DNA of 64,000 bases from Martinezella rhizogenes (GCF_007002745.1 NZ_SGNY01000009.1:124001-188000), one strand, 5' to 3'; shown: positions 19,834 to 28,793, counted from the first letter of the stretch. The notes: generated from the sequence alone by a model not told the origin. A program made the numbers and translations.

Positions 19834-20915
19834 CCCTTCAGATCGAACTTTCTGGCGTCAACAAATATTACGGCGCCTTTCATGCCCTGAAAAATATCGA
19901 CCTTTCCATCAAGAAAGGCACTTTTGTCGCACTTGTCGGCCCTTCCGGCTGCGGCAAATCCACCCTTTTGCGTTCGCTCGCCGGGCTGGAAACCATATCG
20001 GCCGGCGACATGCGCATTGCCGGCACGCTCATGAATGGCGTGCCGCCCCGCAAGCGCGATGTGGCGATGGTGTTCCAGTCCTATGCGCTCTACCCGCATA
20101 TGACGGTGGAGGAAAACCTCACCTATTCCCTGCGCATGCGCGGCGTCGCCAAGGCCGAGGCCCGCAAGGCGGCAGAAGAAGTCGCCGCCACCACGGGTCT
20201 TTCAAAGCTGATGAAGCGTTATCCGCGTGAACTTTCCGGCGGCCAGCGCCAGCGCGTGGCCATGAGCCGGGCGATCATCCGCAATCCGCAGGCCTTCCTG
20301 TTCGATGAGCCACTTTCCAATCTCGATGCGGCACTGCGCGTCCACATGCGCAAGGAAATTCGCGCGCTGCACGACCGCCTGCACGCAACCTCGGTCTATG
20401 TTACCCATGACCAGATCGAGGCGATGACCATGGCCGATCATGTCGTCGTCATGCGTGATGGTATCATCGAACAGCAGGGCACGCCGCTGGAACTATACGA
20501 CCGCCCGGTCAATCGTTTCGTAGCGGGTTTCATCGGTTCACCGGCGATGAATTTCATTCCGGCTACCGTCAGCCCGGATGGCATTTCGCTTCTGTTGCGG
20601 TTCGGCGAAGGCGAGCCGCCGCAGCCGATCAGCAATCCGGCCGCCCTGCCGCCGGGCCAGCAAGTGATCGTCGGCATCAGGCCGGAACACATAAGGCCCG
20701 TAGCGGCAAATGGCGCGGCATTGACGCTGCCCGTTTCGGCCGTGGAAACCACCGGCTCAGCCACATTCCTCACAACGGGCACATCCACGGAACTGATCAT
20801 TGCGGTGCAGGGGCGCAGCGAGGTCAAGGCCGGCGAGGTCATAGGCCTCGATATCAACCCGTCCGATATGCATCTCTTCGATGAAGAAACGGGCGTCGGC
20901 CTCGCAAGCCGATAA
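19830..20915 (+). CDS. CUT1-type sugar ABC ATPase (MalK/UgpC-like)
   Basis: A 361-residue ATPase: Walker A GPSGCGKST near residue 37, signature LSGGQRQRVAMSRAI near 134, Walker B FLFDEPLSNLD near 156, and a C-terminal OB-fold regulatory domain from about residue 240. The ATGA overlap with the permease fixes the start. It closes the operon that began at 14749, and a large hairpin follows. Confidence 0.94.
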   Translation: MTLQIELSGVNKYYGAFHALKNIDLSIKKGTFVALVGPSGCGKSTLLRSLAGLETISAGDMRIAGTLMNGVPPRKRDVAMVFQSYALYPHMTVEENLTYSLRMRGVAKAEARKAAEEVAATTGLSKLMKRYPRELSGGQRQRVAMSRAIIRNPQAFLFDEPLSNLDAALRVHMRKEIRALHDRLHATSVYVTHDQIEAMTMADHVVVMRDGIIEQQGTPLELYDRPVNRFVAGFIGSPAMNFIPATVSPDGISLLLRFGEGEPPQPISNPAALPPGQQVIVGIRPEHIRPVAANGAALTLPVSAVETTGSATFLTTGTSTELIIAVQGRSEVKAGEVIGLDINPSDMHLFDEETGVGLASR

Positions 20916-20934
20916 GCCGAAGACAAGCAAGACA

Positions 20935-20974
20935 CCGGACCCTCGGCAAACCAAAACGGTTTCCAACGGTCCGG
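20935..20974. terminator. Bidirectional terminator between convergent genes
   Basis: CCGGACC (20935-20941) pairs with GGTCCGG (20968-20974) and inside it AAACC pairs with GGTTT around a 5-nt loop. It fills the 66-bp gap between the ABC ATPase and the convergent PNPOx-like gene. Confidence 0.65.
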
Positions 20975-20981
20975 GTCGGTT

Positions 20982-21662
20982 TCACGGCCAGAGAAGAGAC
21001 CTGTCCCATGTCGCGCTGTCTCCGGAGAGAACATATCGCAGCCGCTTGTGATTGCGGTCGGATGCCCCCTGCCAGAACTCCGCGACAACAGGCGCAACGG
21101 CATAGACACGCCATCCCGGGGAAACATAATCCGGATTGGCCGCGATGAGGGCCTGCGCCTCGGCCATGCGGCTTTCAAGGCCCTCGCCCGCTTCCAGAAT
21201 TTCGCTTTGCCGCGAGGCGATGGCGCTGGCCCGCGAACTGACGGGCCGGTCGAGAAAATCTTCCGCACATTCACTGTCAGAAAGCATGATTGCGGGGCCA
21301 CGCAGGCGGACCTGCCGTCCGAGCGCCGACCAGTAGAAGGTCAAAGCGACATGCGATCTGTTTTCGATCTGCCGCCCCTTGGGGCTCTCGGCCTTTACGG
21401 CAAAATGCCAGCCGCGCTTATCGAGGTTTTTCAGGATCAGCATGCGGGCATCGGGCCAGCCATTCTCGTCCACCGTGGACAAGGTCATGGCGTGCGGCTC
21501 GCGGATGCCGGCATTGAGGGCATCGTGCAGCCACAGGGCGAAAGCGTCCTGCGGCGTATCGGGCAGCGCAAGCGGATCACACTCCGGAAGCGGCGCTTTC
21601 AGCGACGGGATTTGGCGCAGCCTGTCTTTCATCGACAGGGCGATGGCCTCGGAACATGTCAT
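20982..21662 (-). CDS. Pyridoxamine 5'-phosphate oxidase-like flavoprotein
   Basis: A 226-residue protein of the PNPOx/PdxH fold. It shows the FMN-binding PDARMLILKNLD segment near residue 72, ENRSHVALTFYWSALGRQVR near 102, and the dimer-domain residues GWRVYAVAP and WQGASDRNHKR near the C terminus. Length and motifs match PdxH, but a genuine housekeeping PdxH may lie elsewhere, since this copy is coupled by an ATGA overlap to a HAD hydrolase and faces a PhnF-like repressor. An oxidase for another phosphorylated amine is possible. Confidence 0.87.
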   Translation of the reverse strand: MTCSEAIALSMKDRLRQIPSLKAPLPECDPLALPDTPQDAFALWLHDALNAGIREPHAMTLSTVDENGWPDARMLILKNLDKRGWHFAVKAESPKGRQIENRSHVALTFYWSALGRQVRLRGPAIMLSDSECAEDFLDRPVSSRASAIASRQSEILEAGEGLESRMAEAQALIAANPDYVSPGWRVYAVAPVVAEFWQGASDRNHKRLRYVLSGDSATWDRSLLWP

Positions 21663-22378
21663 GGTCTGTTCTCCTCTAAAATAATGGCGGGAATGGCGAA
21701 AAGCTCAGTGACCGAAAGTCCGGGCCCCAGGCCTTCAGGTCGCAGCAAGATGGTCGAAAGACCGGCGGCTCGGCCGCCGGCAATGTCGGCATGGGGATTA
21801 TCGCCAATCATCCAGCAAGCACGATGCGGTGCCAGAACCTCGGCCACATGACGAAAAAGCGCGGCCGAGGGCTTCTCAAGGCCGATCTGCCCGGAGGAAA
21901 AGACATGATCCATGTAACCGGAGAGCCCGATGCTTTTTACCAGTGAAGGTAGTTCCGGCGCAAAATTGGACAGGATCACATGACGCCAGCCGGCGGCGAA
22001 TAATTGCGCCAGCACCGGCATCGCCTGCGGATCAACTTCCCAGCCGATGGGATCGAGATAGATCTCACGCGAGCGTTCTGCGACCTCCGCCGCCACGCCT
22101 CGGTCCATGCCCAGTGCCACGAGCGCCGCTTCGGCTGCGGTGAAAATGGCGCGCCACCACCCTTCCGCATCCTCCACGAAGGCATGTGCGAGTTTCGCCC
22201 GATGCCAGGGAAACGCCCCGGACAAAAACGGACGGATATTGTCGGCCATGCCGAGGAAGGCGGGATCGGCCAATCCCGCTGCGGCCTCCAGCGCGCCGGT
22301 ATAACGTCCCCTCCGAACGGCAAGGGTGCCCTCAAAATCCCAAACAATGTAGCGATAACGCGAAATACTGGTATTCAT
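21659..22378 (-). CDS. HAD-superfamily hydrolase with a variant catalytic motif
   Basis: A 239-residue phosphatase-like protein. Motif I is DFEGTL at residues 14-19, so the usual acid/base Asp (D+2) is replaced by Glu; motif II is LSNF near 136, the conserved Lys lies in GLEKPS near 166, and motif IV is IGDNPHADIAGG near 193. The cap domain resembles the YjjG/REG-2 type. It is the first gene of the HAD-PNPOx pair, divergent from the GntR gene at 22485. Probable role: removing phosphate from a small metabolite under GntR control. Confidence 0.85.
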   Translation of the reverse strand: MNTSISRYRYIVWDFEGTLAVRRGRYTGALEAAAGLADPAFLGMADNIRPFLSGAFPWHRAKLAHAFVEDAEGWWRAIFTAAEAALVALGMDRGVAAEVAERSREIYLDPIGWEVDPQAMPVLAQLFAAGWRHVILSNFAPELPSLVKSIGLSGYMDHVFSSGQIGLEKPSAALFRHVAEVLAPHRACWMIGDNPHADIAGGRAAGLSTILLRPEGLGPGLSVTELFAIPAIILEENRP

Positions 22379-22391
22379 GCGGACAACCGGG

Positions 22392-22453
22392 ATGAATGAG
22401 TTATAGATGGAATAAACCTCGTTTTAGAGGTATATACCTTTAAACTCATTCAT
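22392..22453. promoter_or_regulatory. Nested operators between the HAD and GntR genes
   Basis: AGGTATATACCT (22428-22439) is a perfect 12-bp palindrome matching the GGTnTAnACC pattern of PhnF-type operators and of the site at 5951. Around it lie 11-bp perfect inverted arms ATGAATGAGTT (22392-22402) and AACTCATTCAT (22443-22453), and ACCTC/GAGGT (22416-22420, 22427-22431). The 106-bp divergent spacer is therefore mostly regulatory. Confidence 0.7.
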
Positions 22454-22484
22454 GTGACATCTGCAAGACAATCGGACGCCGCGC

Positions 22485-23207
22485 ATGGACAACGGAACAT
22501 CAGAAACACAGTCGCTCTGGCGGCAGGTCGCCGCCGCATTGCGCGGGCGGATCGAACAGGGGCAGTTGAAGCCGGGCGAAAAAATTCCCTCCAGCCAGGA
22601 CATCGCCCGGGAATTCAACGTCAACCGGATGACCGCGCGCAGGGCGCTGGCATCACTGGAAGAACAAGGCCTGCTGCGCATTCTGCACGGCAGCGGCACT
22701 TTTGTCAGCGAAGCGCCGATCCCTTACGTCGTTGGCCGCCGCGTGCATTTCGACCGCAATCTTGAAGCCGTGAATGCGCGCCCGGAACGCAAACTGCTGC
22801 GCTGGTGGCTTGAACCGGCGACGGAAGACGTTGCGACAGCTCTTGGTCTCGGCGCAAAAGCGCCGCTGATTGCCCTGGAAATCAGCGCTTACGCCAACGG
22901 CCACCCCATCGGCATCGGCACGCGCTTTTGTTGCGCGACACGGTTTTCCGGCTTTCCGGAAATTTTCGAGGAACTTGGATCGATCAGCGAAACGCTGAAA
23001 CGGTTCGGCGTGGATGATTATCACCGTGCAAAAACAATCGTCGTCGCAAGACTGCCCGCTCCTCACGAACATCATTTCCTCAAATCATCCAAATCCCTGC
23101 CGGTCCTCGCCTATACCGCGATAGACCAGACGACGGACGGCAACCCGATATCCTGCTTCATCGGCTGCTTCTCGTCACAAGCGATCGAATTGCATATCAC
23201 CGACTGA
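22485..23207 (+). CDS. GntR-family regulator, PhnF/HutC-like with UTRA domain
   Basis: A 240-residue regulator: winged helix in residues 10-78 (SSQDIAREFNVNRMTARRAL, then GSGTFVSE) and a UTRA domain from about residue 85 to the end. The N-terminal layout is that of PhnF, the phosphonate-operon repressor type. It is divergent from the HAD/PNPOx pair, with a PhnF-like palindrome between, so it likely represses them and itself. The ligand is unknown. Confidence 0.9.
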   Translation: MDNGTSETQSLWRQVAAALRGRIEQGQLKPGEKIPSSQDIAREFNVNRMTARRALASLEEQGLLRILHGSGTFVSEAPIPYVVGRRVHFDRNLEAVNARPERKLLRWWLEPATEDVATALGLGAKAPLIALEISAYANGHPIGIGTRFCCATRFSGFPEIFEELGSISETLKRFGVDDYHRAKTIVVARLPAPHEHHFLKSSKSLPVLAYTAIDQTTDGNPISCFIGCFSSQAIELHITD

Positions 23208-23224
23208 ATATCGGGGAAACGCGA

Positions 23225-23449
23225 ATGAAACGGAACATGAAGACCTGCCTTTTTATTGGCATGGCCGCCCTCCTGGCATTTGCCGCTTTCCAGCTGAAGG
23301 ATTTTCACATCGGCATAGGGGAGCGCGCCATGGGCGGCTATGATGGTTCCTCCACCGACCCTGAAGCAGCCTCCGATGCTGCGCGCGAAGCAAGGGAGGC
23401 GGCAGCACGCGCAGAAGCCGCAGTCGACGCCCTGAAACGCCAGGACTAG
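23225..23449 (+). CDS. Small membrane-anchored protein with a charged helical tail
   Basis: A 74-residue protein with a single N-terminal membrane segment or signal anchor (residues 7-22) and a periplasmic Ala/Glu/Arg-rich tail (residues 48-70) that looks like a single amphipathic helix. GGGGAAAC lies just before the ATG, 17 bases after the GntR stop, so it is probably co-transcribed. I do not recognise a family. The composition is compatible with a genuine small protein, but function cannot be assigned. Confidence 0.6.
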   Translation: MKRNMKTCLFIGMAALLAFAAFQLKDFHIGIGERAMGGYDGSSTDPEAASDAAREAREAAARAEAAVDALKRQD

Positions 23450-23467
23450 GTGTTGCAGCAGGCTCCC

Positions 23468-23491
23468 GGAAACCGCTGGTTCAGCGGTTCC
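23468..23491. terminator. Hairpin at the convergent small-protein/BTLCP junction
   Basis: GGAAACCGCTG and CAGCGGTTCC pair (one bulged A) around a 3-nt loop. It overlaps the last codons of the BTLCP gene and lies between two convergent 3' ends. Confidence 0.45.
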
Positions 23492-24155
23492 TGAACAGAT
23501 CGATGATGTTACGGCGCGCGGTGGTTGCGGGCACGGCGGTGCCGCGATCGACCTCCCGCGCGGCGATGGCCGGCGAACCGGAGCCATCAATATCCACCCA
23601 GCGACCGGCATGATCGGTGGATTGACGCTTGAGATAGCTATATGGCGTCTCGTCCCAGCGGAGGATTTTCGGCTTCATATTGTCGAGAATGAAATCGCCG
23701 CGATCCGTCCTTACCGTGAGGACCGCATGACCATCGCCCCGCTCGTCACGGACAACGGTGATCAGCAGGTTGGAGGCCGGCAGACCGATATCCATCAGCC
23801 GCTTGCGCTTTTCCAGCACGAGGTCGTCGCAATCCCCCGCACCCTTGTAGGGATATTCCCAGTAGTCCTCGTGGCCCCACACTTCCATGTCGGAGCGCTG
23901 ATCGATTTCGACATTGACGGCGCTGTTGACCGAAACCATGGTTTTCCAGTTGTCGGGCGTGAGATGAAGCGGCGGCATGGCCTTCACGGGCTGACACTCC
24001 GCCGAATGCCGCTGGCAGAATTCATAATGTCCAACCGGCTGGGAAGTGATCGCGCCCGTCGACATCGACGGCGAAGCCTCTGCCGGTGAAAGCAGACCGG
24101 CCACGGTCAGAACAAAACATGCCTGCAGCAATTTGTTGAAATAGCTCATGTTCAT
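23481..24155 (-). CDS. Periplasmic transglutaminase-like cysteine peptidase (BTLCP family)
   Basis: A 224-residue exported protein with a signal peptide ending near AEAS (residue 28). The transglutaminase-like catalytic triad is visible as Cys in GAGDCDDLV (about residue 108), His in GDGHAVLTV (about 142) and Asp in FILDNM (about 154). BTLCP proteins are common in Rhizobiales and are linked to periplasmic proteolysis, often of biofilm adhesins together with c-di-GMP effectors (LapG is a relative). The client here is unknown. Monocistronic. Confidence 0.87.
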   Translation of the reverse strand: MNMSYFNKLLQACFVLTVAGLLSPAEASPSMSTGAITSQPVGHYEFCQRHSAECQPVKAMPPLHLTPDNWKTMVSVNSAVNVEIDQRSDMEVWGHEDYWEYPYKGAGDCDDLVLEKRKRLMDIGLPASNLLITVVRDERGDGHAVLTVRTDRGDFILDNMKPKILRWDETPYSYLKRQSTDHAGRWVDIDGSGSPAIAAREVDRGTAVPATTARRNIIDLFRNR

Positions 24156-24379
24156 CTCCTGATGACATGACCTATCGCTGCCGGTTTGAGTTCAAATGAA
24201 ACAAACCGCTCGACTTTTAACGATCCCGAAAATTGGCGAACCTGCTACCGCCGGGTCGTGCGACACCCTTCGTAATCGCCAAGAACGGGAATGTGAGCGG
24301 CGGCAAACTTGCCATGCGGGGATGGCCTGCCTAAGAAAGACACACCACCACGATGAATCCCCGTTACAGAGAATGTTGC

Positions 24380-25396
24380 ATGAGCCTGTTTGCGAAGATC
24401 ACCCGCACAGCCACCGTCATCATGACACTGGCCTGCCTTCCTTCTTACGCCGTCGCGCAGCAGATGACTGTCGTTCCTCCCGGTAATCGCTCCGCCGAGC
24501 AGCCGGAAATACCACGCGCTTCGGCGATCCGGACCAAGGCTTTCTACACGACCTACGAGGAAAAATTCGGCAAGACGATTAACCTCCTGAACAGCGAGCC
24601 CGCCCTTCTCAGCAAGATCAGGAAGGCAGCAGCGGCCTATGGCATCGACCCGATCCACATTGTCGGTGCCATCGTCGGTGAGCACACCTTCAACGTCTCG
24701 GCCGTGGATCGCCTGCAGACCTATTACGTCAAGGCCATTTCCTACGCCGAACTCGATATCAAATTCAGTTATAATGGCGTTTCCCTGAAGTCATTCCTCC
24801 AGCGGCCGGAATTCCGGTCCTGCGAGCCGCTTGCCACCACCTCCGAACAATGGAGTTGCCGCGATACCGTCTGGGACGAAGATTTCCGCGGCAAGGTGGT
24901 GGATGGCGCCAGCTACGAGGCCATCTCGTTCCAGCGCGCCTTCTTCCAGCCCTTTTATGCCGGGCAGACCTTCGGTCTTGGCCAGATCAGCCCGCTGACG
25001 GCGTTGCAGGTCAGCGATCTCGTCAACAAAACGAGCGGCCTGCCGAAACTCTCGGCGGACAGGCCGAAGGAAATCTACCGTGACGTCATGGACCCCGACC
25101 GCAGCATCATCTACATCGCCGCCATCATCAGAGATTCCATCGATGCCTACCGGGAAAAGGGCTTCGACATCTCGGGCAATCCCGGCATTACCGCGACGCT
25201 CTATAATGTCGGCCAGCCAAGGCGGCGCGCCGAACGGCTGCGGGTGGCGGTGGATGCGGGCGCAAAAACCCGCCTGCCGGTTGAAAATTACTATGGATGG
25301 CTGATCAACGACCGCCTCGCCATCCTGAAAAACATTCTTGATGGCAAGGGCGTCGACCAGCGAACGACATCGGACATCGGCGAGAAAACGCGATAG
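24380..25396 (+). CDS. DUF1402-family exported protein
   Basis: A 338-residue protein of the DUF1402 family, found mainly in Rhizobiales. A signal peptide ends near AVAQQ (residue 27). Features are IDPIHIVGAIVGEHTFNV, FGLGQISPLTALQVSDLV and GNPGITATLYNVGQP, which look like a lysozyme-like or lytic-transglycosylase fold with Glu in GEHT as candidate acid. Role in cell-wall turnover is an inference. ATG at 24380 gives a normal signal peptide; an ATG 27 bases upstream is possible. The 224 bp upstream hold no clear motif. Confidence 0.82.
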   Translation: MSLFAKITRTATVIMTLACLPSYAVAQQMTVVPPGNRSAEQPEIPRASAIRTKAFYTTYEEKFGKTINLLNSEPALLSKIRKAAAAYGIDPIHIVGAIVGEHTFNVSAVDRLQTYYVKAISYAELDIKFSYNGVSLKSFLQRPEFRSCEPLATTSEQWSCRDTVWDEDFRGKVVDGASYEAISFQRAFFQPFYAGQTFGLGQISPLTALQVSDLVNKTSGLPKLSADRPKEIYRDVMDPDRSIIYIAAIIRDSIDAYREKGFDISGNPGITATLYNVGQPRRRAERLRVAVDAGAKTRLPVENYYGWLINDRLAILKNILDGKGVDQRTTSDIGEKTR

Positions 25397-25506
25397 CGAC
25401 CGTTCCGTCGCCACCTCGTCAATCCTTGAGTGAGCCGGCCATCGCGTTGGTTATGGTTCGGACGGCGATAACAATTTCGTCATCTTGAATATCTGCGGAG
25501 TTCGAT

Positions 25507-26157
25507 TTGGACAGTCTTCTCGAAACAACAGAAACCTTCATTCGCACACATCAGACATGGGCGGGTGTGATTGTCGGCTTCATTGCCTTCGGGGAATCGA
25601 TCGTCATTCTCGGGCTCATAATTCCGGCCACGGCGCTGATGCTTCTGATCGGCGGGCTGGTCGGCAGCGGCGTCATCGACCCCTTTCCCGTGGTCACGGG
25701 AGCGATCCTCGGTGCGGTACTTGGCGACATCGTATCCTACATGATGGGCAAATGGCTGGGGCCGAGCGTGGTCCATCGATGGCCATTGCGGCACTATCGC
25801 GAACGGGTCGCTGGGGTGCGGCTCTTTTTCCGGAAATATGGCTTCTTTGCCGTGTTTTTCGGCCGTTTTTTCGGACCTTTGCGCTGCACGGTTCCTCTGG
25901 TCGCGGGCATGATCGGCATGGATCAGCGCCGCTTCCAGGCCGCCAATATCACCTCCGCCATTCTCTGGGTGCCGGTGCTGCTTGCCCCTGGCTGGCTCGC
26001 GGCAAAGGGCGCCGAACAGTTTGGCGAACTCACCGAAGTCCACTGGCTGGGCCTTGCGGTTCTGGCGACGGCAATCGCAATTCTGATCGCCTTTGTCGGC
26101 GCCTTGATCACGCGACGCATGACCCCCGCGAGGAAGAGGCCAAGCCGCGCGCGGTGA
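25507..26157 (+). CDS. DedA/SNARE-associated family membrane protein
   Basis: A 216-residue inner-membrane protein. DedA signatures are present: FGESIVILGLIIPATALMLL near residue 27, GAVLGDIVSYMMG near 75 and FFGRFFGPLRCTVPLVAGM near 115. DedA proteins act in lipid-carrier recycling (undecaprenyl phosphate or phosphatidylethanolamine flipping) and envelope homeostasis. The start is TTG with CGGAG upstream. A 332-bp gap with a terminator follows. Confidence 0.9.
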   Translation: MDSLLETTETFIRTHQTWAGVIVGFIAFGESIVILGLIIPATALMLLIGGLVGSGVIDPFPVVTGAILGAVLGDIVSYMMGKWLGPSVVHRWPLRHYRERVAGVRLFFRKYGFFAVFFGRFFGPLRCTVPLVAGMIGMDQRRFQAANITSAILWVPVLLAPGWLAAKGAEQFGELTEVHWLGLAVLATAIAILIAFVGALITRRMTPARKRPSRAR

Positions 26158-26489
26158 TGGCGCAGCGCCGGCAGATTTCGCCGTTCTGCAAGCACCCCAC
26201 ATCAGGCTCCAGCTGCCGGCATCAGGCCAGGCTGGATGAAAATGCTTTCCCGTCCAGGAGAAATCTGCTAATTCAGCCCGCACAAGAATTCACGGATAGC
26301 GGGATAAATTCGCCCTATGCCTGACGAAGGCGACAGTACCGACAGTAGTCGACACCGAACGAGGCTGGCTCGCGTGAAGCGCAGCCAGCCTCGGATTTTC
26401 TTGTTTTCCTCAACGCGACAGCTTTCAGCCTCGGATGTTCAGTCCGGGGCTTTACGTGTTCGCATCCATTCCCATAAAGGCTCCTGAAC
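26158..26489. other. Intergenic region between DedA and TerC genes
   Basis: 332 bp without a convincing gene. It holds the terminator at 26360-26406 and, after it, about 80 bp of leader for the TerC gene. TerC genes elsewhere can be under a yybP-ykoY manganese riboswitch; I looked for its conserved loops here and did not find them. Confidence 0.6.
26360..26406 (+). terminator. Intrinsic terminator downstream of the DedA gene
   Basis: CGAGGCTGGCT (26360-26370) pairs perfectly with AGCCAGCCTCG (26383-26393), followed by GATTTTCTTGTTTT. It is 200 bp after the stop, so it could also act as an attenuator for the TerC transcript if that starts upstream. Confidence 0.75.
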
Positions 26490-28046
26490 ATGGAATTCCT
26501 AGCAGATCCGAACATCTGGATCGGCCTCGTCACCCTTATCGTTCTCGAAGTCGTTCTCGGCATCGACAATCTCGTCTTCATCGCGATCCTTGCCGACAAG
26601 CTACCACCACACCAGCGCCACAAGGCTCGGGTCATCGGCCTGTCGCTGGCGCTCATCATGCGCGTCCTGCTGCTGTTTTCGATCTCATGGATCGTCACGC
26701 TGACGCGGCCACTATTTACAGTCGCGGACTTCTCCTTCTCCGGACGCGATCTCATCCTCATCATCGGCGGCGCCTTCCTGCTCGCCAAGGGAACCATGGA
26801 GCTGCACGAACGGCTTGAGGGTGACCACAAGCCGAAGCAGGGCAAGGTGGTCCATGCGGTCTTCTGGCAGGTCATCGTGCAGATCGTCGTACTCGACGCC
26901 GTGTTCTCGCTCGATAGCGTCATTACCGCCGTCGGCATGGTCAACAATCTCTGGGTAATGATCACCGCCGTCTGCGTGGCCATGGCCGTGATGATGGCGG
27001 CCTCCAGGCCGCTGATGACATTCGTGTCGAAACATCCGACCGTGGTCATTCTCTGCCTAGGCTTCCTGTTGATGATCGGGTTCAGCCTGATCGTCGAAGG
27101 TTTCGGTTTCCATCTTCCGAAGGGTTACCTCTATGCGGCCATAGGCTTTTCCGTGCTCATTGAGGCGGCAAACCAGCTTGGCAGGCGCAACCGCGAAAAG
27201 CGCATCACCGCCGGTGATATGCGTGAGCGCACCTCCGATGCCATTCTGCGGCTTCTCGGCGGCCGGGTGGGTGAACAGCCGCTTGGCGAGACGGCCGATC
27301 TTATCGCCGAACAGGCCACCCTCAGCGACCTGTTCAAATCCGAAGAAAAGGACATGATCCGCGGCGTGCTGACACTTGCCGAACGCCCCGTTGTCTCGAT
27401 CATGACACCACGCACCGAGATCGACTGGCTGGATATCGACGCCGACCCGGAGACGCTGCGCCACCGCCTGCTGGAACTCGACCATTCCCGGTTGATGCTC
27501 GCGCAGGGCAAGCTGGACTCCTTCCTCGGCGTCGCGGCCACAAAGGACCTGCTGCGCGATCTTCTGCGTGACGGCAGCCTGAACCTTGAAAGCTCGCTGC
27601 GGCAGCCGCTTGTGGTGCATGAGAGCGCCACGGCCCTGCAGGTCATGGAACAGCTGCGCAAATCTCCGTTGCAGATGGCCGTCATCATCGATGAATACGG
27701 TACGCTGCAGGGTATAGCCACGCCGACGGATATTCTCGAGGCGATCGCCGGCGAATTCCCTGAAGAAGGCGAAGAACTGCTGATTTCGGAAAAGGCGGAA
27801 GACGGCTCCTGGCTTATCGACGGCGCCGTCGATATCAGAAGGGCGTCTTATCTTCTCGACATCGATCTCGTGGATGAGGCCGATCGTTATTCCACCGTCG
27901 CGGGCTACATCCTGTGGCGTCTCAACCGCCTCCCCGAGGTCGGCGAGCGTGTTTCCGGCGACGGCTTCGCTTTCGAGATCGTATCCCGTTCAGAACGGAA
28001 CATCGAGAAGGTCCGGGCGTGGAATGACGCGGTGAGCGAAGCTTAA
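26490..28046 (+). CDS. TerC-family membrane protein fused to CBS and CorC/HlyC domains
   Basis: A 518-residue protein like E. coli YoaE/YegH. Residues 1-240 are the TerC-type integral domain with about seven membrane segments and the acidic motifs [11 protein letters not shown] and [15 protein letters not shown]. Two CBS repeats cover about residues 300-425 ([34 protein letters not shown]) and the CorC_HlyC domain the last 85 residues. TerC proteins are implicated in metal (Mn, Ca) export. An aTG directly follows GGCTCCTGAAC without a strong ribosome site. Confidence 0.92.
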   Translation: MEFLADPNIWIGLVTLIVLEVVLGIDNLVFIAILADKLPPHQRHKARVIGLSLALIMRVLLLFSISWIVTLTRPLFTVADFSFSGRDLILIIGGAFLLAKGTMELHERLEGDHKPKQGKVVHAVFWQVIVQIVVLDAVFSLDSVITAVGMVNNLWVMITAVCVAMAVMMAASRPLMTFVSKHPTVVILCLGFLLMIGFSLIVEGFGFHLPKGYLYAAIGFSVLIEAANQLGRRNREKRITAGDMRERTSDAILRLLGGRVGEQPLGETADLIAEQATLSDLFKSEEKDMIRGVLTLAERPVVSIMTPRTEIDWLDIDADPETLRHRLLELDHSRLMLAQGKLDSFLGVAATKDLLRDLLRDGSLNLESSLRQPLVVHESATALQVMEQLRKSPLQMAVIIDEYGTLQGIATPTDILEAIAGEFPEEGEELLISEKAEDGSWLIDGAVDIRRASYLLDIDLVDEADRYSTVAGYILWRLNRLPEVGERVSGDGFAFEIVSRSERNIEKVRAWNDAVSEA

Positions 28047-28055
28047 AGCCGAACG

Positions 28056-28088
28056 GCCGAGAGGATGCCTAACTGGCAGCCTCTCGGC
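28056..28088 (+). terminator. Long hairpin directly after the TerC gene
   Basis: GCCGAGAGG (28056-28064) pairs with CCTCTCGGC (28080-28088), and inside it TGCC pairs with GGCA. It is 9 bases after the TerC stop codon. Confidence 0.6.
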
Positions 28089-28101
28089 ACACACGGCGTC
28101 A

Positions 28102-28122
28102 CCCTCGGCCTCGTGCCGAGGG
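28102..28122. repeat. Short palindromic (REP-like) element
   Basis: CCCTCGGC, loop CTCGT, GCCGAGGG: a perfect 8-bp stem embedded in GTCAC...GTCAC. The sequence style resembles the dispersed CTCGG/CCGAG palindromes common in rhizobial intergenic DNA. It may also help terminate either of the convergent transcripts. Confidence 0.5.
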
Positions 28123-28148
28123 CTTGTCACTACCCTGAATTCAAGGAG

Positions 28149-28168
28149 GACCGAGGCGGTCTTTCTTT
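28149..28168 (+). terminator. Third hairpin in the TerC/phosphatase gap, with T-run
   Basis: GACCG, AGG, CGGTC followed by TTTCTTT on the plus strand. It overlaps the stop codon of the convergent CX5R phosphatase gene by a few bases. Good candidate for the true intrinsic terminator of the TerC transcript. Confidence 0.5.
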
Positions 28169-28793
28169 AATGTGCGGCGTCGATCATCGCGATCCAGCCG
28201 GCAGCCCGGCGGGCAGCATCCGCAAGCACGGGCTTCGGTGCCTTGAACCATTCGTTTTCCGGCAATTCACGCTTCACGCGAACGAAGTCGATGGCATCGT
28301 CAAGCGTCGGGAATTCCACCGGCAGCGTCAGGTGCAGAAAGAGCGCAACGACGGCGACGGAACGCGACCGCCCTCCCCGGCAATTGATGAGCACGCTACC
28401 ACGCTCCCTCCGGGGATAGGACGGTTTGTCGGGCAATATCTGCTCCAGCGCCGCCCGCAGAATGTAATGGGCAGCAACCATCTGGGTATCGGGGTTTCCG
28501 GCGCCATCGATCAGGCCGATCTTGTAGTAGCGGATTTCGCCCGGCCCATAGACACTGCCCTCATGATCGGAAACGATTTGCGGTTGCTCCACAAAATTGA
28601 AGTCGAGATTAACGGCGCAATTGACGACGGTGGTGATGCCGTTCTGACGCAGAAGGTTGAGGTCGCTCGCGCCCTCCTTGCCGGAAATGAAAAGATCGAC
28701 GCCATAAAGCGGATGCCGCTCATAGATGCGGCTGAGCTTCGGCAATTCGCGGGATTCCTGCTCTGGGGATTGGATCTTTTCCGGTTGTGGCAT
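28167..28793 (-). CDS. CX5R (dual-specificity-type) phosphatase, copy 1
   Basis: A 208-residue cytoplasmic protein of the protein-tyrosine/dual-specificity phosphatase fold. The P-loop INCRGGRSRS (about residue 138) has the catalytic Cys and Arg in CX5R spacing, but Asn replaces the usual His before the Cys. A candidate general-acid loop IGLIDGAGNPDT lies near residue 100. The N-terminal SDLNLLRQNGITTVVNCAVNL is nearly identical in the paralogue at 41185-41793. It is the last gene of the permease-ATPase-binding-protein operon, 32 bp after the monophosphatase. Substrate may be a phosphoinositide-like or sugar phosphate rather than a protein (inference). Confidence 0.85.
   Translation of the reverse strand: MPQPEKIQSPEQESRELPKLSRIYERHPLYGVDLFISGKEGASDLNLLRQNGITTVVNCAVNLDFNFVEQPQIVSDHEGSVYGPGEIRYYKIGLIDGAGNPDTQMVAAHYILRAALEQILPDKPSYPRRERGSVLINCRGGRSRSVAVVALFLHLTLPVEFPTLDDAIDFVRVKRELPENEWFKAPKPVLADAARRAAGWIAMIDAAH

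Noticed and set aside
26400..26489. Possible manganese riboswitch before the TerC gene
   Set aside because: TerC relatives are often under yybP-ykoY, but the conserved loop sequences of that motif are not present in this leader.
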